From NCBI RefSeq assembly GCF_900113745.1, contig NZ_FOQL01000004.1, forward strand, positions 62,001 to 126,000: DNA of 64,000 bases, in the 5' to 3' direction. Source of the DNA: Pseudomonas guineae (GTDB lineage: Bacteria; Pseudomonadota; Gammaproteobacteria; Pseudomonadales; Pseudomonadaceae). Positions 1 through 9,739 of this stretch are shown in pieces. Position numbers and translations under genes: made by a program. How positions within the stretch are numbered: the stretch's first letter is position 1; the number at the start of each line of letters is the position of its first letter. Under the pieces are notes generated by a model that had not been told where the DNA came from, made no database searches, and worked only from the letters and a program-made list of their open reading frames with translations.

Positions 1-132
1 GACCGCGAACACCTCACGCACTACCCGCACGAGGGTGTCCAGGTAAGGGTCGGCAGGCGTATCGAGTAAATCGTTATCGTCGAGGATCTGCTGGCGCAGC
101 AGTTCATCGGCGGGCGTGTCAGGACTGAGCAT
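1..132 (-). CDS. GAF-domain sensor protein, probably a diguanylate cyclase (N-terminus only)
   Basis: Only the first 44 residues lie in the window; the gene runs off the left edge. The reading starts MLSPDTPADELLRQ and continues through LDTPADPYLDTLVRVV. The pattern 'R..IL....LLDTP....LD.LVR.....F' is the typical start of GAF sensor domains in Pseudomonas signalling proteins, many of which end in GGDEF. The output domain is outside the window, so the diguanylate cyclase call is inference. The ATG at 130-132 overlaps the end of the upstream MATE gene by 14 bases, so the two are probably translationally coupled in one transcript. Confidence 0.6.
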   Translation of the reverse strand, partial: MLSPDTPADELLRQQILDDNDLLDTPADPYLDTLVRVVREVFAV

Positions 133-1492
133 GGAATGCACCTGGTGAGCTAGAAACGAACCATTGATCGGCCCGTGTCAGGCTGTAAGCATAGCCCCCT
201 AGGCACAGGCTGCGTAGCCCCATAAAGCTGAGAAAAGCTAGCCACAAGCCCTGATTACCCAACGATTGCAGGGCCCAGGCCAGCGGTAAGCTGAGTAACA
301 GGGCCAAGAGCATAGCGTTACGCATTTCCCGGGCGCGAGTGGCACCGATAAACAGGCCGTCGAGCAGGTAGCTCCAGACGGCGATCAGCGGCAGTAAAGC
401 GAGGTACGGCAAGTAGGCAAATGCCGCCTCGCGCACCACCTCGATGTTGGTCTGCAAGCTGATAAACCAGTGCCCGCCGAGCAGGAAGAACAGGGCAAAG
501 CCCAGGCTAGCGAGCAGCGACCAGCCGCCGGCGACGATCAGCGTTCGTCGCAGCGCATTGCGATCACGCGCGCCGAGAGCATGCCCACACAGCGCCTCTA
601 ACGCATGGGCCAGGCCATCGAGAGCATGTGCCACCAGCAACAGGCCATTAAGAAGCAGTGCGTTGGCTGCCACAGTTGCGTCCCCCAAGCGAGCGCCCTG
701 TACGGTAATCAGGAAGAACACCGCCTGCAGCGCCAGTGTGCGGATAAATAGGTCTCGGTTGACCGTCAGCAAGGGCCGCCAGTTCAGCCAAAGGCGCAGT
801 GCCGCCCAATTTAGCGTGCCGGCATAGGCACGCAAGGCGCGGCGCGCCAGGTACAGGCCAAGCAGTGCGCCACTCCATTCGGCTATCACCGACGCCCAGG
901 CAGCTCCGGCTACGCCCCAGTGCAGGCCGAGGACAAACAGCAGGTCGAGGGCAACGTTGAGTAGGTTAGTGGTGAGCAGAATGGCCAGCGGGCCGCGGGC
1001 GTTTTGCGTCCCCAGTAGCCAGCCGACCAGCGCGTAGGTGGTCAGCGCAACGGGCAGGCCGAACAAGCGTATATGCAGGTAGCCACGCGCCAGCTCGTCG
1101 AGTTGTGCCGAGGGGTTCATCAGGCTCAATGCAGCGCTGCTCAAGGGGATGGCCAAACTGATCAGCAGTGCCGCCAGCAGCATGCCGAGCAGCAGACCTT
1201 GCACCAGTACTTGGCGTAGTGCGCCGCCATCATCACGTCCGGCCGCCTGGGCGCTAAAACCGGTGGTGCCCATGCGCAGAAAACCCACGGCCCAGGTCAG
1301 CAGGGTGTACAGGCTGCCGCCCACGGCAACGGCAGCCAGTTGGTGGGCGTGCGGCAAATGGCCGATGACCGCGCTGTCGACTAACGCCACCAGTGGCACC
1401 GAGAGGTTACAGAGAATCATCGGTGCAGCCAGCGCCCACATCCGCTTATGGGTGGGGGCGTGCTGCCAGGCTTCGCGTATGGCGGTTATCAA
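119..1492 (-). CDS. dinF: MATE family efflux transporter (DinF-like)
   Basis: This is an inner-membrane multidrug/toxin extrusion protein, expected to export organic compounds against a cation gradient. The protein is hydrophobic throughout, with about 12 membrane segments in two similar halves. The N-terminal MWALAAPMILCNLSVPLVAL followed by DSAVIGH is the MATE/DinF signature for helix 1. The frame stays open back to 1612, but that extension is Arg/Ser-rich and unlike the family. I place the start at the TTG at 1490-1492 (ITAIREAWQ...HKRMW), giving 457 residues, close to DinF length. No ATG lies between the far-upstream codon and the KRMW methionine, so the TTG choice is moderate. The gene overlaps the following GAF-protein start. 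Confidence 0.85.
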   Translation of the reverse strand: MITAIREAWQHAPTHKRMWALAAPMILCNLSVPLVALVDSAVIGHLPHAHQLAAVAVGGSLYTLLTWAVGFLRMGTTGFSAQAAGRDDGGALRQVLVQGLLLGMLLAALLISLAIPLSSAALSLMNPSAQLDELARGYLHIRLFGLPVALTTYALVGWLLGTQNARGPLAILLTTNLLNVALDLLFVLGLHWGVAGAAWASVIAEWSGALLGLYLARRALRAYAGTLNWAALRLWLNWRPLLTVNRDLFIRTLALQAVFFLITVQGARLGDATVAANALLLNGLLLVAHALDGLAHALEALCGHALGARDRNALRRTLIVAGGWSLLASLGFALFFLLGGHWFISLQTNIEVVREAAFAYLPYLALLPLIAVWSYLLDGLFIGATRAREMRNAMLLALLLSLPLAWALQSLGNQGLWLAFLSFMGLRSLCLGGYAYSLTRADQWFVSSSPGAFHAQS

Positions 1493-1679
1493 TGCTGTTC
1501 TCGGTCGGTCATTAAAATACCTGCAACTGAATGCGCAGGCGCGTGTCACAGGCGTGCTATTAAACACTGATCGACTGGGGCGCGCTGATGAGCGCGTTTT
1601 GCGCACGCACACTTAGTTGTCGCTAAGTGCCTCGGCTATAGTAGCAACCCTCTGCACCTATCCCCTGTTGGAGCCCGCA

Positions 1680-4600
1680 ATGCCGAAGAATGGACTGCTT
1701 CTGGCACTTGTCCTGAGCCTGCTCAGTGCCTGTGATTCATCCGCCCCCGAGCCTGCCGAAGTGACGGCGACCCAAGCCACTCCGGTGAGTGATGAGACGG
1801 CCAAGCCGGCGCTCGACCTTAAGGCATTGGCCGAGCGTTATGCCGGGCGCGAACTGAGCGTGGTGGATGTCTCGGAAGTGCAGCTGGAAGGCGCGAGCAC
1901 CCTGTCGATCAGCTTTTCAGTGCCGCTCGACCCCGAGCAGAAACTCGCCGAGCGCTTGCACCTGGTCGACAGTAAAAGCGGCAAGGTTGATGGCGCCTGG
2001 GAGCTGGCCGACAACCTGATGGAAGTACGCCTGCGCCACCTGGAGCCGCAGCGTAAATTAGTGCTGACGGTGGATGCCGGGCTGCTCGCGCTGAATGGTG
2101 AGCGCCTGGCTGACGAACAGGTGAGTCGCCTGGAAACCCGTGACCTACAAGCCAGCGTCGGCTTCGCCAGCCGCGGCTCCTTGCTGCCTACGCGTCTGGC
2201 CGAAGGCCTGCCGGTGATTGCCCTGAACGTCGACAAGGTGAATGTCGAGTTCTTCCGCATCAAACCCGAATCACTGCCGGCCTTCCTCAACCGCTGGGGG
2301 CGTTCGAGCAACATGGATAACTGGGAGTCGCGCAGCCTGCTGCCGATGGCCGACCTGGTCTACGGCGGCCGCTTCGACCTCAACCCGGCGCGCAACACCC
2401 GTGAAACCCTGCTGCTGCCGATTGCCGGTTTGGAACCCTTCAAGCAACCCGGTGTTTACCTGGCGGTGATGCGCGAGGCCGGTAGCTACAACTACTCACA
2501 ACCCGCCACACTATTCACCTTAAGTGATATCGGCCTGTCGGCACGGCGTTATCAGAACCGTCTGGACGTATTTACTCAAGCCCTGGCCGGCGGCGATGCC
2601 CTCGGCGACGTGCGCTTGGAAATTCTCAATGGTGAGGGCCAGGTGCTGGCAGAAGGCGAGACCGACAGCGCCGGCCATGCTGAACTGCCGCTGCCGGCCA
2701 AGGCCGAAGTGCTGCTGGCCCATCAGGGCGAGCAGACCAGCCTGCTGCGCCTCAACAGCTCGGCGTTGGATCTGGCTGAGTTTGATATCGCCGGACCTGT
2801 CGCCCATCCCTTGCAGTTCTTTGTGTTCGGCCCGCGTGATTTGTATCGCCCGGGCGAAACCGTGCTGCTCAATGGCCTGTTGCGTGATGCCGATGGTCGC
2901 GCGCTAAAAGCCCAGCCGGTAAATGTTGAAGTGCGCCGCCCAGATGAGCAGGTCAGCCGTAAATTCGTCTGGCAGGCCGATGACGCTGGCCTGTATCAGT
3001 ACCAGCTACAACTGGCTGATGAAGCCCCGACTGGGCGCTGGCAGCTGCTGTTTGAACTGGGTGATGGCAAGCCGCAATTGTATGAATTCTCTGTGGAAGA
3101 CTTCTTACCAGAACGCATGGCGCTGGAAATCAAAGGCAGTGAAGAACCTTACACTCCAGCGGAAAATGCACAGTTCGAGGTCACTGGGCGCTACCTTTAC
3201 GGCGCGCCGGCGGCGGGTAATCGCCTTAGCGGTCAACTGTATGTGCGGCCGCTGCGTGAGGCGGTGGCCAGCCTGCCGGGCTACCAGTTTGGTTCGGTTA
3301 CTGAAGAAGAGTTGAGCGAGGACATCGAGCTGGATGAAACCAGCCTGGACGAGCAGGGCAACGCCAGCCTGGACATCGAAAGCCGTTGGGCTGATGCCAA
3401 GTCGCCGCTGCGTTTGATCCTGCAAGCCAGCCTGCAGGAGTCTGGTGGTCGTGCGATTACCCGACGGCTGATTCAGCCGGTATGGCCGGCTGAGCGTCTG
3501 CCTGGCGTGCGCGGCCTGTTCGACGGCGAGGAAGTGGATGCCGACAGCCTGGCTGAATTCGAAGTGCTGGTGGCCGACGCGGCCGGCAACAAGCTGGCGG
3601 CGGAGCAACTCAGCGTGCGCCTGATTCGTGAGCGCCGCGACTACTTCTGGAACTTCTCCGAGAGCGATGGCTGGAGCCATAACTACAACGAAAAATTCCT
3701 CACCCTTAACGAGGAAACGCTCGAAGTTGCCGCTGGCGGCACCGCTAAAATCAGCTTCCCAGTGGAGTGGGGCCCGTACCGCGTTGAGGTTGTCGATGCG
3801 CAAACCGGCCTGCTCAGTAGTCTGCGTTTCTGGGCCGGTTACCGCTGGCAGGATAACGCCGACGGCGGCGCAGTGCGGCCGGATCAGGTCAAGCTGGCGC
3901 TGGATAAACCGGCGTATGTCGACGGCGAAACCGCTCAGGTCACCGTTACCCCGCCTACCGCAGGCAAAGGCTACTTGATGGTGGAATCCAGCGACGGTCC
4001 ATTGTGGTGGCAAGAGGTTGATGTGCCTGCCGAGGGCAAAACCTTCGCCATCCCGATTGCTAAGGACTGGGCGCGGCATGACCTGTATGTCAGCGCCTTG
4101 GTGATCCGCCCCGGTGAGCGCAAGAGCAATGCCACGCCTAAGCGTGCGGTTGGCCTGCTGCACCTGCCATTGGAGCGCGCGCCGCGCAAACTGGCGCTGA
4201 CGTTAACCGCCGCAGAGAAAATTCGGCCCAACCAGCCGCTCACCGTCAAGGTGCGGGTGCGTAACGCCGATGGCAGCATGCCTAAGCACGCACAGGTGCT
4301 GGTGGCAGCGGTGGATGTTGGCATCCTCAATATCACCGAGTACGCCACGCCCGATCCCTTTGCCAACTTCTTCGGCCGCAAGGCTTATGGCGCGGATCAG
4401 TTGGATATCTACGGGCAGCTGATCGAAGCCGGTCAGGGCCGAGTGGCTAAGCTGGCCTTCGGTGGTGATGCGGCGCTGGCCGCGGGCGGTAAACGCCCGG
4501 ACACCAGCGTGCTGATCGTCGCGCTGCAGAGCCAGCCATTGGCGCTGAACGAGCAGGGTGAAGGCGAAGTCAGCCTGGCTATTCCCGACTTCAATGGCGA

Positions 4601-6602
4601 ACTGCGCCTGATGGCGCAAGCCTGGACCGATGAGCATTACGGTATGGGTGAAGGCAAAACAGTGGTCGCTGCACCGCTGATTGCTGAGCTGTCAGCGCCG
4701 CGCTTTTTGGCCGGTGGCGATGAAACCACCCTGGCTCTGGACCTGAATAACCTGTCCGGTCGTGAGCAAACGCTCGATGTGCAACTGAGCGCCGAAGGCC
4801 AGCTGCGGCTGGCGCAAAGTCCGGGTGTGGCGGTTGCACCTATTACCTTGGCCGATGGTCAGCGGACCATTCTGCGCATTCCCGTAGTGGCGCTGGGTGG
4901 CTACGGCAAGGGGCAGATCAAGGTCAGCGTCAATGGCCTGGAGTTGCCTGGCGAAACGTTACCTCCGTTCAGCCGTGAGTGGCAACTCGGCATCCGTCCA
5001 GCCTATCCCGCACAGTTGCAGCACTTCCGTGCGGTACTCAAGGACGAGCCTTGGTTACTGCCGGCCGATGCCTTGAGTGCCTTCGAGTCTGCCGGCCTGG
5101 AAGCGCGCCTGGCGATTTCCAGCCGACCGCCGCTGAATCTTGGCGAGCAAATTCGCGCGCTCAAAGCGTATCCCTATGGATGCCTAGAGCAGACCACCAG
5201 CGGCTTGTACCCGTCGCTCTACGCCGATGCGGCCACGCTAAAACGCTTGGGCGTGGAAGCTGAGCCTGACGAGCAGCGTAAACGCGCTATCGAACTGGGC
5301 ATCGAGCGTTTGCTGAGTATGCAGCGCTACAACGGCAGCTTCGGCCTTTGGGGGGCGGACGGTGATGAAGAATATTGGTTGACCGCTTATGTCAGCGACT
5401 TCCTTCTGCGCGCCCGTGAGCAAGGCTTCGGCGTGCCGGAAGAAGCGCTGAAAAAAGCTAACGAACGCCTGCTGCGCTACCTGCAGGAGCGTCAGCTGAT
5501 TGAGGTCAACTACAGCGATAACGCCAACCATAGCCGTTTTGCTGTGCAAGCCTATGCCGCTTACGTGCTGGCGCGCAGCCAACAGGCACCGCTCGGCGCA
5601 TTACGTAGCCTGTATGAGCGTCGTAGCGATGCGCTGTCTGGCTTACCTCTGGTGCACTTGGCCGTGGCCCTGCAGAAGATGGGCGACCAGCCGCGTGCCG
5701 ATGAGCTGCTGACTGCCGGTCTGGCCCGTGGTCGCGAGAGCAACACCTGGCTGGCGGATTACGGCAGCCCGCTGCGCGATCAGGCGCTGATTTTGGCGCT
5801 GCTGGAAGAGCACGACCTGGCGAGCGATCGTCGTGAACAGCGCCTGTTCAACTTGGCTGATGAAGTGGCTGGGCAGCAGTGGTTATCCACTCAGGAGCGC
5901 AACTCGCTGTACCTGGCTGGGCGCAACCTGCTGAGCACGCCAGAGCCGAGCTGGAGTGCGCAGTTGCAAAGCGCCAGTTTGGCCTTCGAACTGAGCAAGG
6001 CTCAATCGGGGCTCAAGTTGGAGGGGCGCGATCTGGCGGCACCGCTGAGCATCAGCAACTCGACGAGCAAACCGGGAGATACGCCGCTTTATCAGCAGCT
6101 GACCTTATCCGGTTATCCGAGCCAAGCGCCTACAGCCGGCGGCGAAAACCTCAGCATCTACCGCGAATACTTGGGTATGGACGGGCGTAAGCTCGACCTG
6201 AGCAACATGCGCAGTGGCGAGCTGGTGCTGGTGCACCTGGCCGTGTCCGCCAAGCAACGGGTGCCGGATGCCCTGGTGGTCGACCTGCTACCCGCGGGCC
6301 TGGAGTTAGAGAACCAGAACCTGGCGCAAAGCGCGGCCAGCTTGGACGACGCCAGCAGCGCGGTAAAAGAGTGGCGTGAATCGATGCAGAACGCCGCGAT
6401 CAAGCACCAGGAGTTCCGCGGTGATCGCTACGTCGCAGCCGTGGATATAAACGGCTACGACACCACCCACCTGCTGTACTTGGCCCGTGCCGTCACCCCC
6501 GGCAGCTACCGCGTACCGCCCCCGCAGGTGGAGTCGATGTACCGGCCGAACTGGCAGGCACTGGGCGAAACCCCAGGGCGCCTCATCGTCAAGGAGCGCT
6601 AG
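1680..6602 (+). CDS. Bacterial alpha-2-macroglobulin lipoprotein (YfhM type)
   Basis: This is a large periplasmic protease trap. A bait region is cut by an invading protease and the thioester then binds it covalently. The start ATG at 1680 gives 1640 residues, matching E. coli YfhM (about 1650). A signal peptide ends in the lipobox L15-S16-A17-C18. The next residue is Asp19, the E. coli-type signal for inner-membrane retention, though Pseudomonas sorting rules differ. MG-type beta domains fill the first two thirds. The thioester motif CLEQ is intact, with Cys at residue 1168, followed by the alpha-helical thioester domain (about 1150-1450). The in-frame extension to 1617 would precede the signal peptide and is rejected. 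The gene for PBP1C follows downstream, the usual partner, linking the trap to cell-wall repair. Confidence 0.95.
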   Translation: MPKNGLLLALVLSLLSACDSSAPEPAEVTATQATPVSDETAKPALDLKALAERYAGRELSVVDVSEVQLEGASTLSISFSVPLDPEQKLAERLHLVDSKSGKVDGAWELADNLMEVRLRHLEPQRKLVLTVDAGLLALNGERLADEQVSRLETRDLQASVGFASRGSLLPTRLAEGLPVIALNVDKVNVEFFRIKPESLPAFLNRWGRSSNMDNWESRSLLPMADLVYGGRFDLNPARNTRETLLLPIAGLEPFKQPGVYLAVMREAGSYNYSQPATLFTLSDIGLSARRYQNRLDVFTQALAGGDALGDVRLEILNGEGQVLAEGETDSAGHAELPLPAKAEVLLAHQGEQTSLLRLNSSALDLAEFDIAGPVAHPLQFFVFGPRDLYRPGETVLLNGLLRDADGRALKAQPVNVEVRRPDEQVSRKFVWQADDAGLYQYQLQLADEAPTGRWQLLFELGDGKPQLYEFSVEDFLPERMALEIKGSEEPYTPAENAQFEVTGRYLYGAPAAGNRLSGQLYVRPLREAVASLPGYQFGSVTEEELSEDIELDETSLDEQGNASLDIESRWADAKSPLRLILQASLQESGGRAITRRLIQPVWPAERLPGVRGLFDGEEVDADSLAEFEVLVADAAGNKLAAEQLSVRLIRERRDYFWNFSESDGWSHNYNEKFLTLNEETLEVAAGGTAKISFPVEWGPYRVEVVDAQTGLLSSLRFWAGYRWQDNADGGAVRPDQVKLALDKPAYVDGETAQVTVTPPTAGKGYLMVESSDGPLWWQEVDVPAEGKTFAIPIAKDWARHDLYVSALVIRPGERKSNATPKRAVGLLHLPLERAPRKLALTLTAAEKIRPNQPLTVKVRVRNADGSMPKHAQVLVAAVDVGILNITEYATPDPFANFFGRKAYGADQLDIYGQLIEAGQGRVAKLAFGGDAALAAGGKRPDTSVLIVALQSQPLALNEQGEGEVSLAIPDFNGELRLMAQAWTDEHYGMGEGKTVVAAPLIAELSAPRFLAGGDETTLALDLNNLSGREQTLDVQLSAEGQLRLAQSPGVAVAPITLADGQRTILRIPVVALGGYGKGQIKVSVNGLELPGETLPPFSREWQLGIRPAYPAQLQHFRAVLKDEPWLLPADALSAFESAGLEARLAISSRPPLNLGEQIRALKAYPYGCLEQTTSGLYPSLYADAATLKRLGVEAEPDEQRKRAIELGIERLLSMQRYNGSFGLWGADGDEEYWLTAYVSDFLLRAREQGFGVPEEALKKANERLLRYLQERQLIEVNYSDNANHSRFAVQAYAAYVLARSQQAPLGALRSLYERRSDALSGLPLVHLAVALQKMGDQPRADELLTAGLARGRESNTWLADYGSPLRDQALILALLEEHDLASDRREQRLFNLADEVAGQQWLSTQERNSLYLAGRNLLSTPEPSWSAQLQSASLAFELSKAQSGLKLEGRDLAAPLSISNSTSKPGDTPLYQQLTLSGYPSQAPTAGGENLSIYREYLGMDGRKLDLSNMRSGELVLVHLAVSAKQRVPDALVVDLLPAGLELENQNLAQSAASLDDASSAVKEWRESMQNAAIKHQEFRGDRYVAAVDINGYDTTHLLYLARAVTPGSYRVPPPQVESMYRPNWQALGETPGRLIVKER

Positions 6603-6691
6603 AGCCAAGCTCGGTTTGCTGCGCGTGGCGATGCCGCGTTAACAGCGGTCTCGCTTCAGCTCGCGCGATCCGAAACAGGCCCTTAGCGCAC

Positions 6692-6725
6692 ACAAGGCCC
6701 GCCATGGTGGCAGGCCTTGTTGTTT
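6692..6725 (+). terminator. Probable rho-independent terminator after the alpha-2-macroglobulin gene
   Basis: The arms ACAAGGCC (6692-6699) and GGCCTTGT (6713-6720) pair perfectly, with an inner GCC/GGC extension. A T-rich run (TGTTT) follows at 6721. It lies between convergent genes and may serve both. Confidence 0.6.
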
Positions 6726-6737
6726 ATCATGTACTTC

Positions 6738-7031
6738 TTAGCTGATCAGGCCGCTTAGCAACCACAACCCCAACAGCAGCCAGATAACTCCGGCGATGAT
6801 TGAGCGGCGGATAAAGGCGCGCACCGCCAGGTAGAGCAACCACAGGCCGGTCACCAACACCACGATGCTGAGCAATGACGGCGTCACTCCCAACGCCTTG
6901 GACATGCCCGTGATAAAACTGCTGACCGCGCCGCCGAGCATGCCGAAAAAGCCGCTCATACCCTCGATGATAAAGCGGATCGCCGAGCCGACGGCTTCGC
7001 CAAGGGATTCAAAAAAACCTTCTACAGCCAT
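6738..7031 (-). CDS. Small membrane protein of unknown function
   Basis: The 97-residue product starts MAVEGFFESLGEAV. The first half (about 1-50) is amphipathic and rich in Gly, Phe and Ser. Two hydrophobic helices follow at about 52-71 and 76-95, separated by a short RAFIRRS basic loop, a hairpin topology that would put the loop in the cytoplasm. I do not recognise a family. The frame stays open to 7169, but the ATG at 7029-7031 begins the plausible protein. It lies on the opposite strand between the alpha-2-macroglobulin gene and pbpC, so it separates that pair into two transcripts. Confidence 0.6.
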   Translation of the reverse strand: MAVEGFFESLGEAVGSAIRFIIEGMSGFFGMLGGAVSSFITGMSKALGVTPSLLSIVVLVTGLWLLYLAVRAFIRRSIIAGVIWLLLGLWLLSGLIS

Positions 7032-7167
7032 AATTTCTGTTCCAAACGAGCGTATGTGATGGTTGCTGCGCGTCAGTGTGCCAGCCATTTGGCAGAATGG
7101 CAGCGCTGTTAGTGGGGCGAGCCGCTGATTGGCAGAACACCCTCGCGATGCAAGGAAGGGATCACGC

Positions 7168-9549
7168 ATGACCCGCGTTAAACAGTTCTACCTGTTGGCC
7201 CTGTGTGTTTGGCGTCACCGACTTTGCTCGCTGCTGCGCCGCACCTGGCTGTGGCTGCCGCTGTGCTTGGTGGGAGTGCTAGCGCTAGGCGATCGGTTAT
7301 TTCCGTTGCCTTTACCGGCCGATGACCTGGCCCGCGTGGTGTTGGCCGAGGACGGCACGCCGTTGTGGCGCTTTGCCGATCATGACGGCGTATGGCGTTA
7401 CCCGGTCAGTCCTGCCGACGTGTCGCCTTATTACTTAGAGGCGCTGCTGACCTACGAAGACCGTTGGTTCTACCAGCATCCGGGGGTTAACCCGCTGGCG
7501 CTGGGCCGCGCTGCCTGGCAGAACCTTAGCGGCGGGCGGGTGCTGTCGGGCGGCAGCACGCTGTCGATGCAGGTGGCGCGGTTGCTCGATCCGCATGCGC
7601 GTAGTTATCCCGGCAAGCTCAAGCAGCTGTGGCGTACGCTGCAGCTGGAATGGCACCTGTCCAAGGCTGAAATTCTCACCCTGTACCTCAATCGCGCACC
7701 CTTTGGCGGCACCTTGCAGGGCGTAGCAGCGGCCAGTTGGGCTTATCTGGGTAAGTCGCCACGGCAGCTGACCCGCGCCGAAGCAGCGCTGCTCGCGGTT
7801 CTGCCGCAAGCGCCGAGCCGTTTGCGCCCGGACCGCCACCCCGCGCGGGCCCAGGCGGCGCGAGACAAAGTGCTGCAGCGCCTGGCTAATTTTGCCGTAT
7901 GGCCGCAAGCGACGATCAACGATGCGCTGCAGGAGCCGGTGCTGCTGGCACCGCGCCAGGCTCCGCGACTGGCGCCATTGCTGGCGCGCCGGCTGAATAC
8001 CCCCGGCAGCCCACCACTGATTCGTACCACCCTTGATGCTGCGTTGCAGCGGCGCCTGGAAGACCTGCTGCTGGGCTGGCGCGCACGCTTGCCGGAGCAT
8101 ACTTCGGCGGCGATTCTGGTGGTCGAGCAGCCGAGCATGGCAGTGCGTGCTTATTTAGGCTCGGTGGATATCGGCGATGCCAAGCGCTTCGGTCATGTCG
8201 ACATGATCAGCGCCGTGCGTTCGCCCGGCTCAACGCTCAAACCGTTCCTGTATGGCATGGCGCTGGATGAGGGGTTGATCCACTCCGAATCCTTGCTGCA
8301 GGACGTGCCGCGCCGTTACGGCGATTACCGGCCGGGTAACTTTTCCAGTGGTTTCAGTGGTGCGGTGTCTGCCAGCCAGGCCCTGGCCACCTCGCTCAAC
8401 TTGCCGGCTGTGCAGCTGCTGGAAGCCTACGGGCCGAAGCGTTTTGCCGGCGAGTTACGCAGCGCCGGCGTGCCCTTGTTGTTGCCACCGCTAGCCGAGC
8501 CCAATCTGGCATTGATTCTTGGGGGTGCCGGCAGCCGGTTGGAAGATTTGGTCAGTGGTTACAGTGCCTTTGCCCGTGGTGGCAAGGCCGCGCGGCTGCG
8601 CTTTCAGCCGCAGCAGAGGCTGCATGAGCGGCGATTACTGTCGTCTGGCGCCGCCTGGGTTGTACGGCGCATTCTCAGCGGTCAGGCGCGGCCGGACCGT
8701 GACCCGCGCGCGCATCTGGTGCAGCGCCCCAGTCTGGCCTGGAAGACCGGCACCAGCTATGGCTTTCGTGATGCCTGGGCGATTGGTGTAGCGCCACGCT
8801 ATTTGATCGGTATCTGGATTGGGCGACCGGACGGCACGCCGGTGCCGGGGCAGTTTGGCCTGGCTTCAGCCGCTCCGTTGCTGCTGCAGGTGCATGATTT
8901 GCTGGTTAACCGCGATAGCCAGCGTGGCATTGGCCTGCCGATTGATCCGCAACCCAGCTCAGTCGGTGTGGCCGCAATCTGCTGGCCACTAGGGCAACCC
9001 ATGGACAGCAGCGACCCCAACTGTCGCCGCCAACGGTTTGCCTGGACCCTGGATGGCACCACGCCGCCGACCCTGCAAGCGCTGGATCAGCCGCTGGGTC
9101 TCGGCTTAGAGGCGCGAATCTGGGTCAATTCAGCAGGGCTGCGCGTCGATGCCAGCTGCCCTGACGCCACTTCGCAGCGGCTGGTCTTGTGGTCCGCGCC
9201 ACTGGAACCCTGGCTGCCACGCCGCGAGCGGCGCAGTGCGCGCCTGCCAGCAATTGATCCACAGTGCCCGCCGCAGCATGTGGCCGTGGCGGCGCCGCTG
9301 TCGATTGTCGGCGTGCGTGACGGTGACCGCTTGCGGCGCCCGGCCGGCAGTACTGAGGCGCTGCGTTTGCGCTTGTCGGCCCTGGGCGGCAGTGGCCGGC
9401 GCTGGTGGTTTGTCGACGGTCAACCGGTTGCTGAGACCAGCGCTGAGGCGTCGCTCAGCCAACGCTTTGAGCGTGCAGGCCACTACCAGCTCAGTGTGCT
9501 CGATGAAAGTGGGCAGACCGCCCAGCTGAGCTTCAGCCTGCAGAACTAA
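7168..9549 (+). CDS. pbpC: Penicillin-binding protein 1C (bifunctional peptidoglycan glycosyltransferase/transpeptidase)
   Basis: This class A PBP polymerises and crosslinks murein in the periplasm. The ATG at 7168 follows an AAGGAAGGG ribosome site and gives 793 residues, the normal PBP1C size. An N-terminal membrane anchor (about 28-45) precedes the GT51 domain, with catalytic Glu97 in EDRWFYQHPG. The transpeptidase domain shows S355-T-L-K358 (SxxK), SLN in ATSLNLPAV, and KTGTS at 526-530, all intact. The C-terminal BiPBP_C domain (about 700-793) is specific to PBP1C. PBP1C genes commonly accompany alpha-2-macroglobulin genes, but here an opposing small gene lies between them, so pbpC needs its own promoter in 7032-7167. 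Confidence 0.95.
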   Translation: MTRVKQFYLLALCVWRHRLCSLLRRTWLWLPLCLVGVLALGDRLFPLPLPADDLARVVLAEDGTPLWRFADHDGVWRYPVSPADVSPYYLEALLTYEDRWFYQHPGVNPLALGRAAWQNLSGGRVLSGGSTLSMQVARLLDPHARSYPGKLKQLWRTLQLEWHLSKAEILTLYLNRAPFGGTLQGVAAASWAYLGKSPRQLTRAEAALLAVLPQAPSRLRPDRHPARAQAARDKVLQRLANFAVWPQATINDALQEPVLLAPRQAPRLAPLLARRLNTPGSPPLIRTTLDAALQRRLEDLLLGWRARLPEHTSAAILVVEQPSMAVRAYLGSVDIGDAKRFGHVDMISAVRSPGSTLKPFLYGMALDEGLIHSESLLQDVPRRYGDYRPGNFSSGFSGAVSASQALATSLNLPAVQLLEAYGPKRFAGELRSAGVPLLLPPLAEPNLALILGGAGSRLEDLVSGYSAFARGGKAARLRFQPQQRLHERRLLSSGAAWVVRRILSGQARPDRDPRAHLVQRPSLAWKTGTSYGFRDAWAIGVAPRYLIGIWIGRPDGTPVPGQFGLASAAPLLLQVHDLLVNRDSQRGIGLPIDPQPSSVGVAAICWPLGQPMDSSDPNCRRQRFAWTLDGTTPPTLQALDQPLGLGLEARIWVNSAGLRVDASCPDATSQRLVLWSAPLEPWLPRRERRSARLPAIDPQCPPQHVAVAAPLSIVGVRDGDRLRRPAGSTEALRLRLSALGGSGRRWWFVDGQPVAETSAEASLSQRFERAGHYQLSVLDESGQTAQLSFSLQN

Positions 9550-9673
9550 AATCTAAGTGCAGCTGACCCGTGACTGCGTCGTTCAAGGTATTCCAGCGGT
9601 GCAGGGGCGGTACCTTATGAGCCTATTAAAGCCGCCAGGCAGGGCAGCCGATAGCGGTTATACGTCGGCAGGA

Positions 9674-9705
9674 AATTGAATTTGTATACAAAACTGTATT
9701 CAATT
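9674..9705. promoter_or_regulatory. Palindromic candidate operator upstream of the chemoreceptor gene
   Basis: AATTGAAT (9674-9681) and ATTCAATT (9698-9705) form a perfect 8-base inverted repeat with 16 bases between. Inside it lies a second perfect palindrome, TTGTATACAA (9682-9691). The stretch is AT-rich against GC-rich surroundings and sits 35 bases before the start codon. It could be an operator or part of the promoter. No regulator is assigned. Confidence 0.4.
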
Positions 9706-9739
9706 GTTTTCTTCCAATAATAACTAAAAGGTAACCTTC

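Noticed and set aside
3105..4163. A long minus-strand open frame inside the alpha-2-macroglobulin gene
   Set aside because: It lies wholly opposite a gene with clear family motifs. The translation is His/Gln/Arg-rich without recognisable domains, as expected from the antisense of GC-rich code.
7129..7167. Earlier start for pbpC at 7129
   Set aside because: The ATG at 7168 has a strong ribosome site directly upstream. The extra 13 residues would lie over that site and are not family-like.
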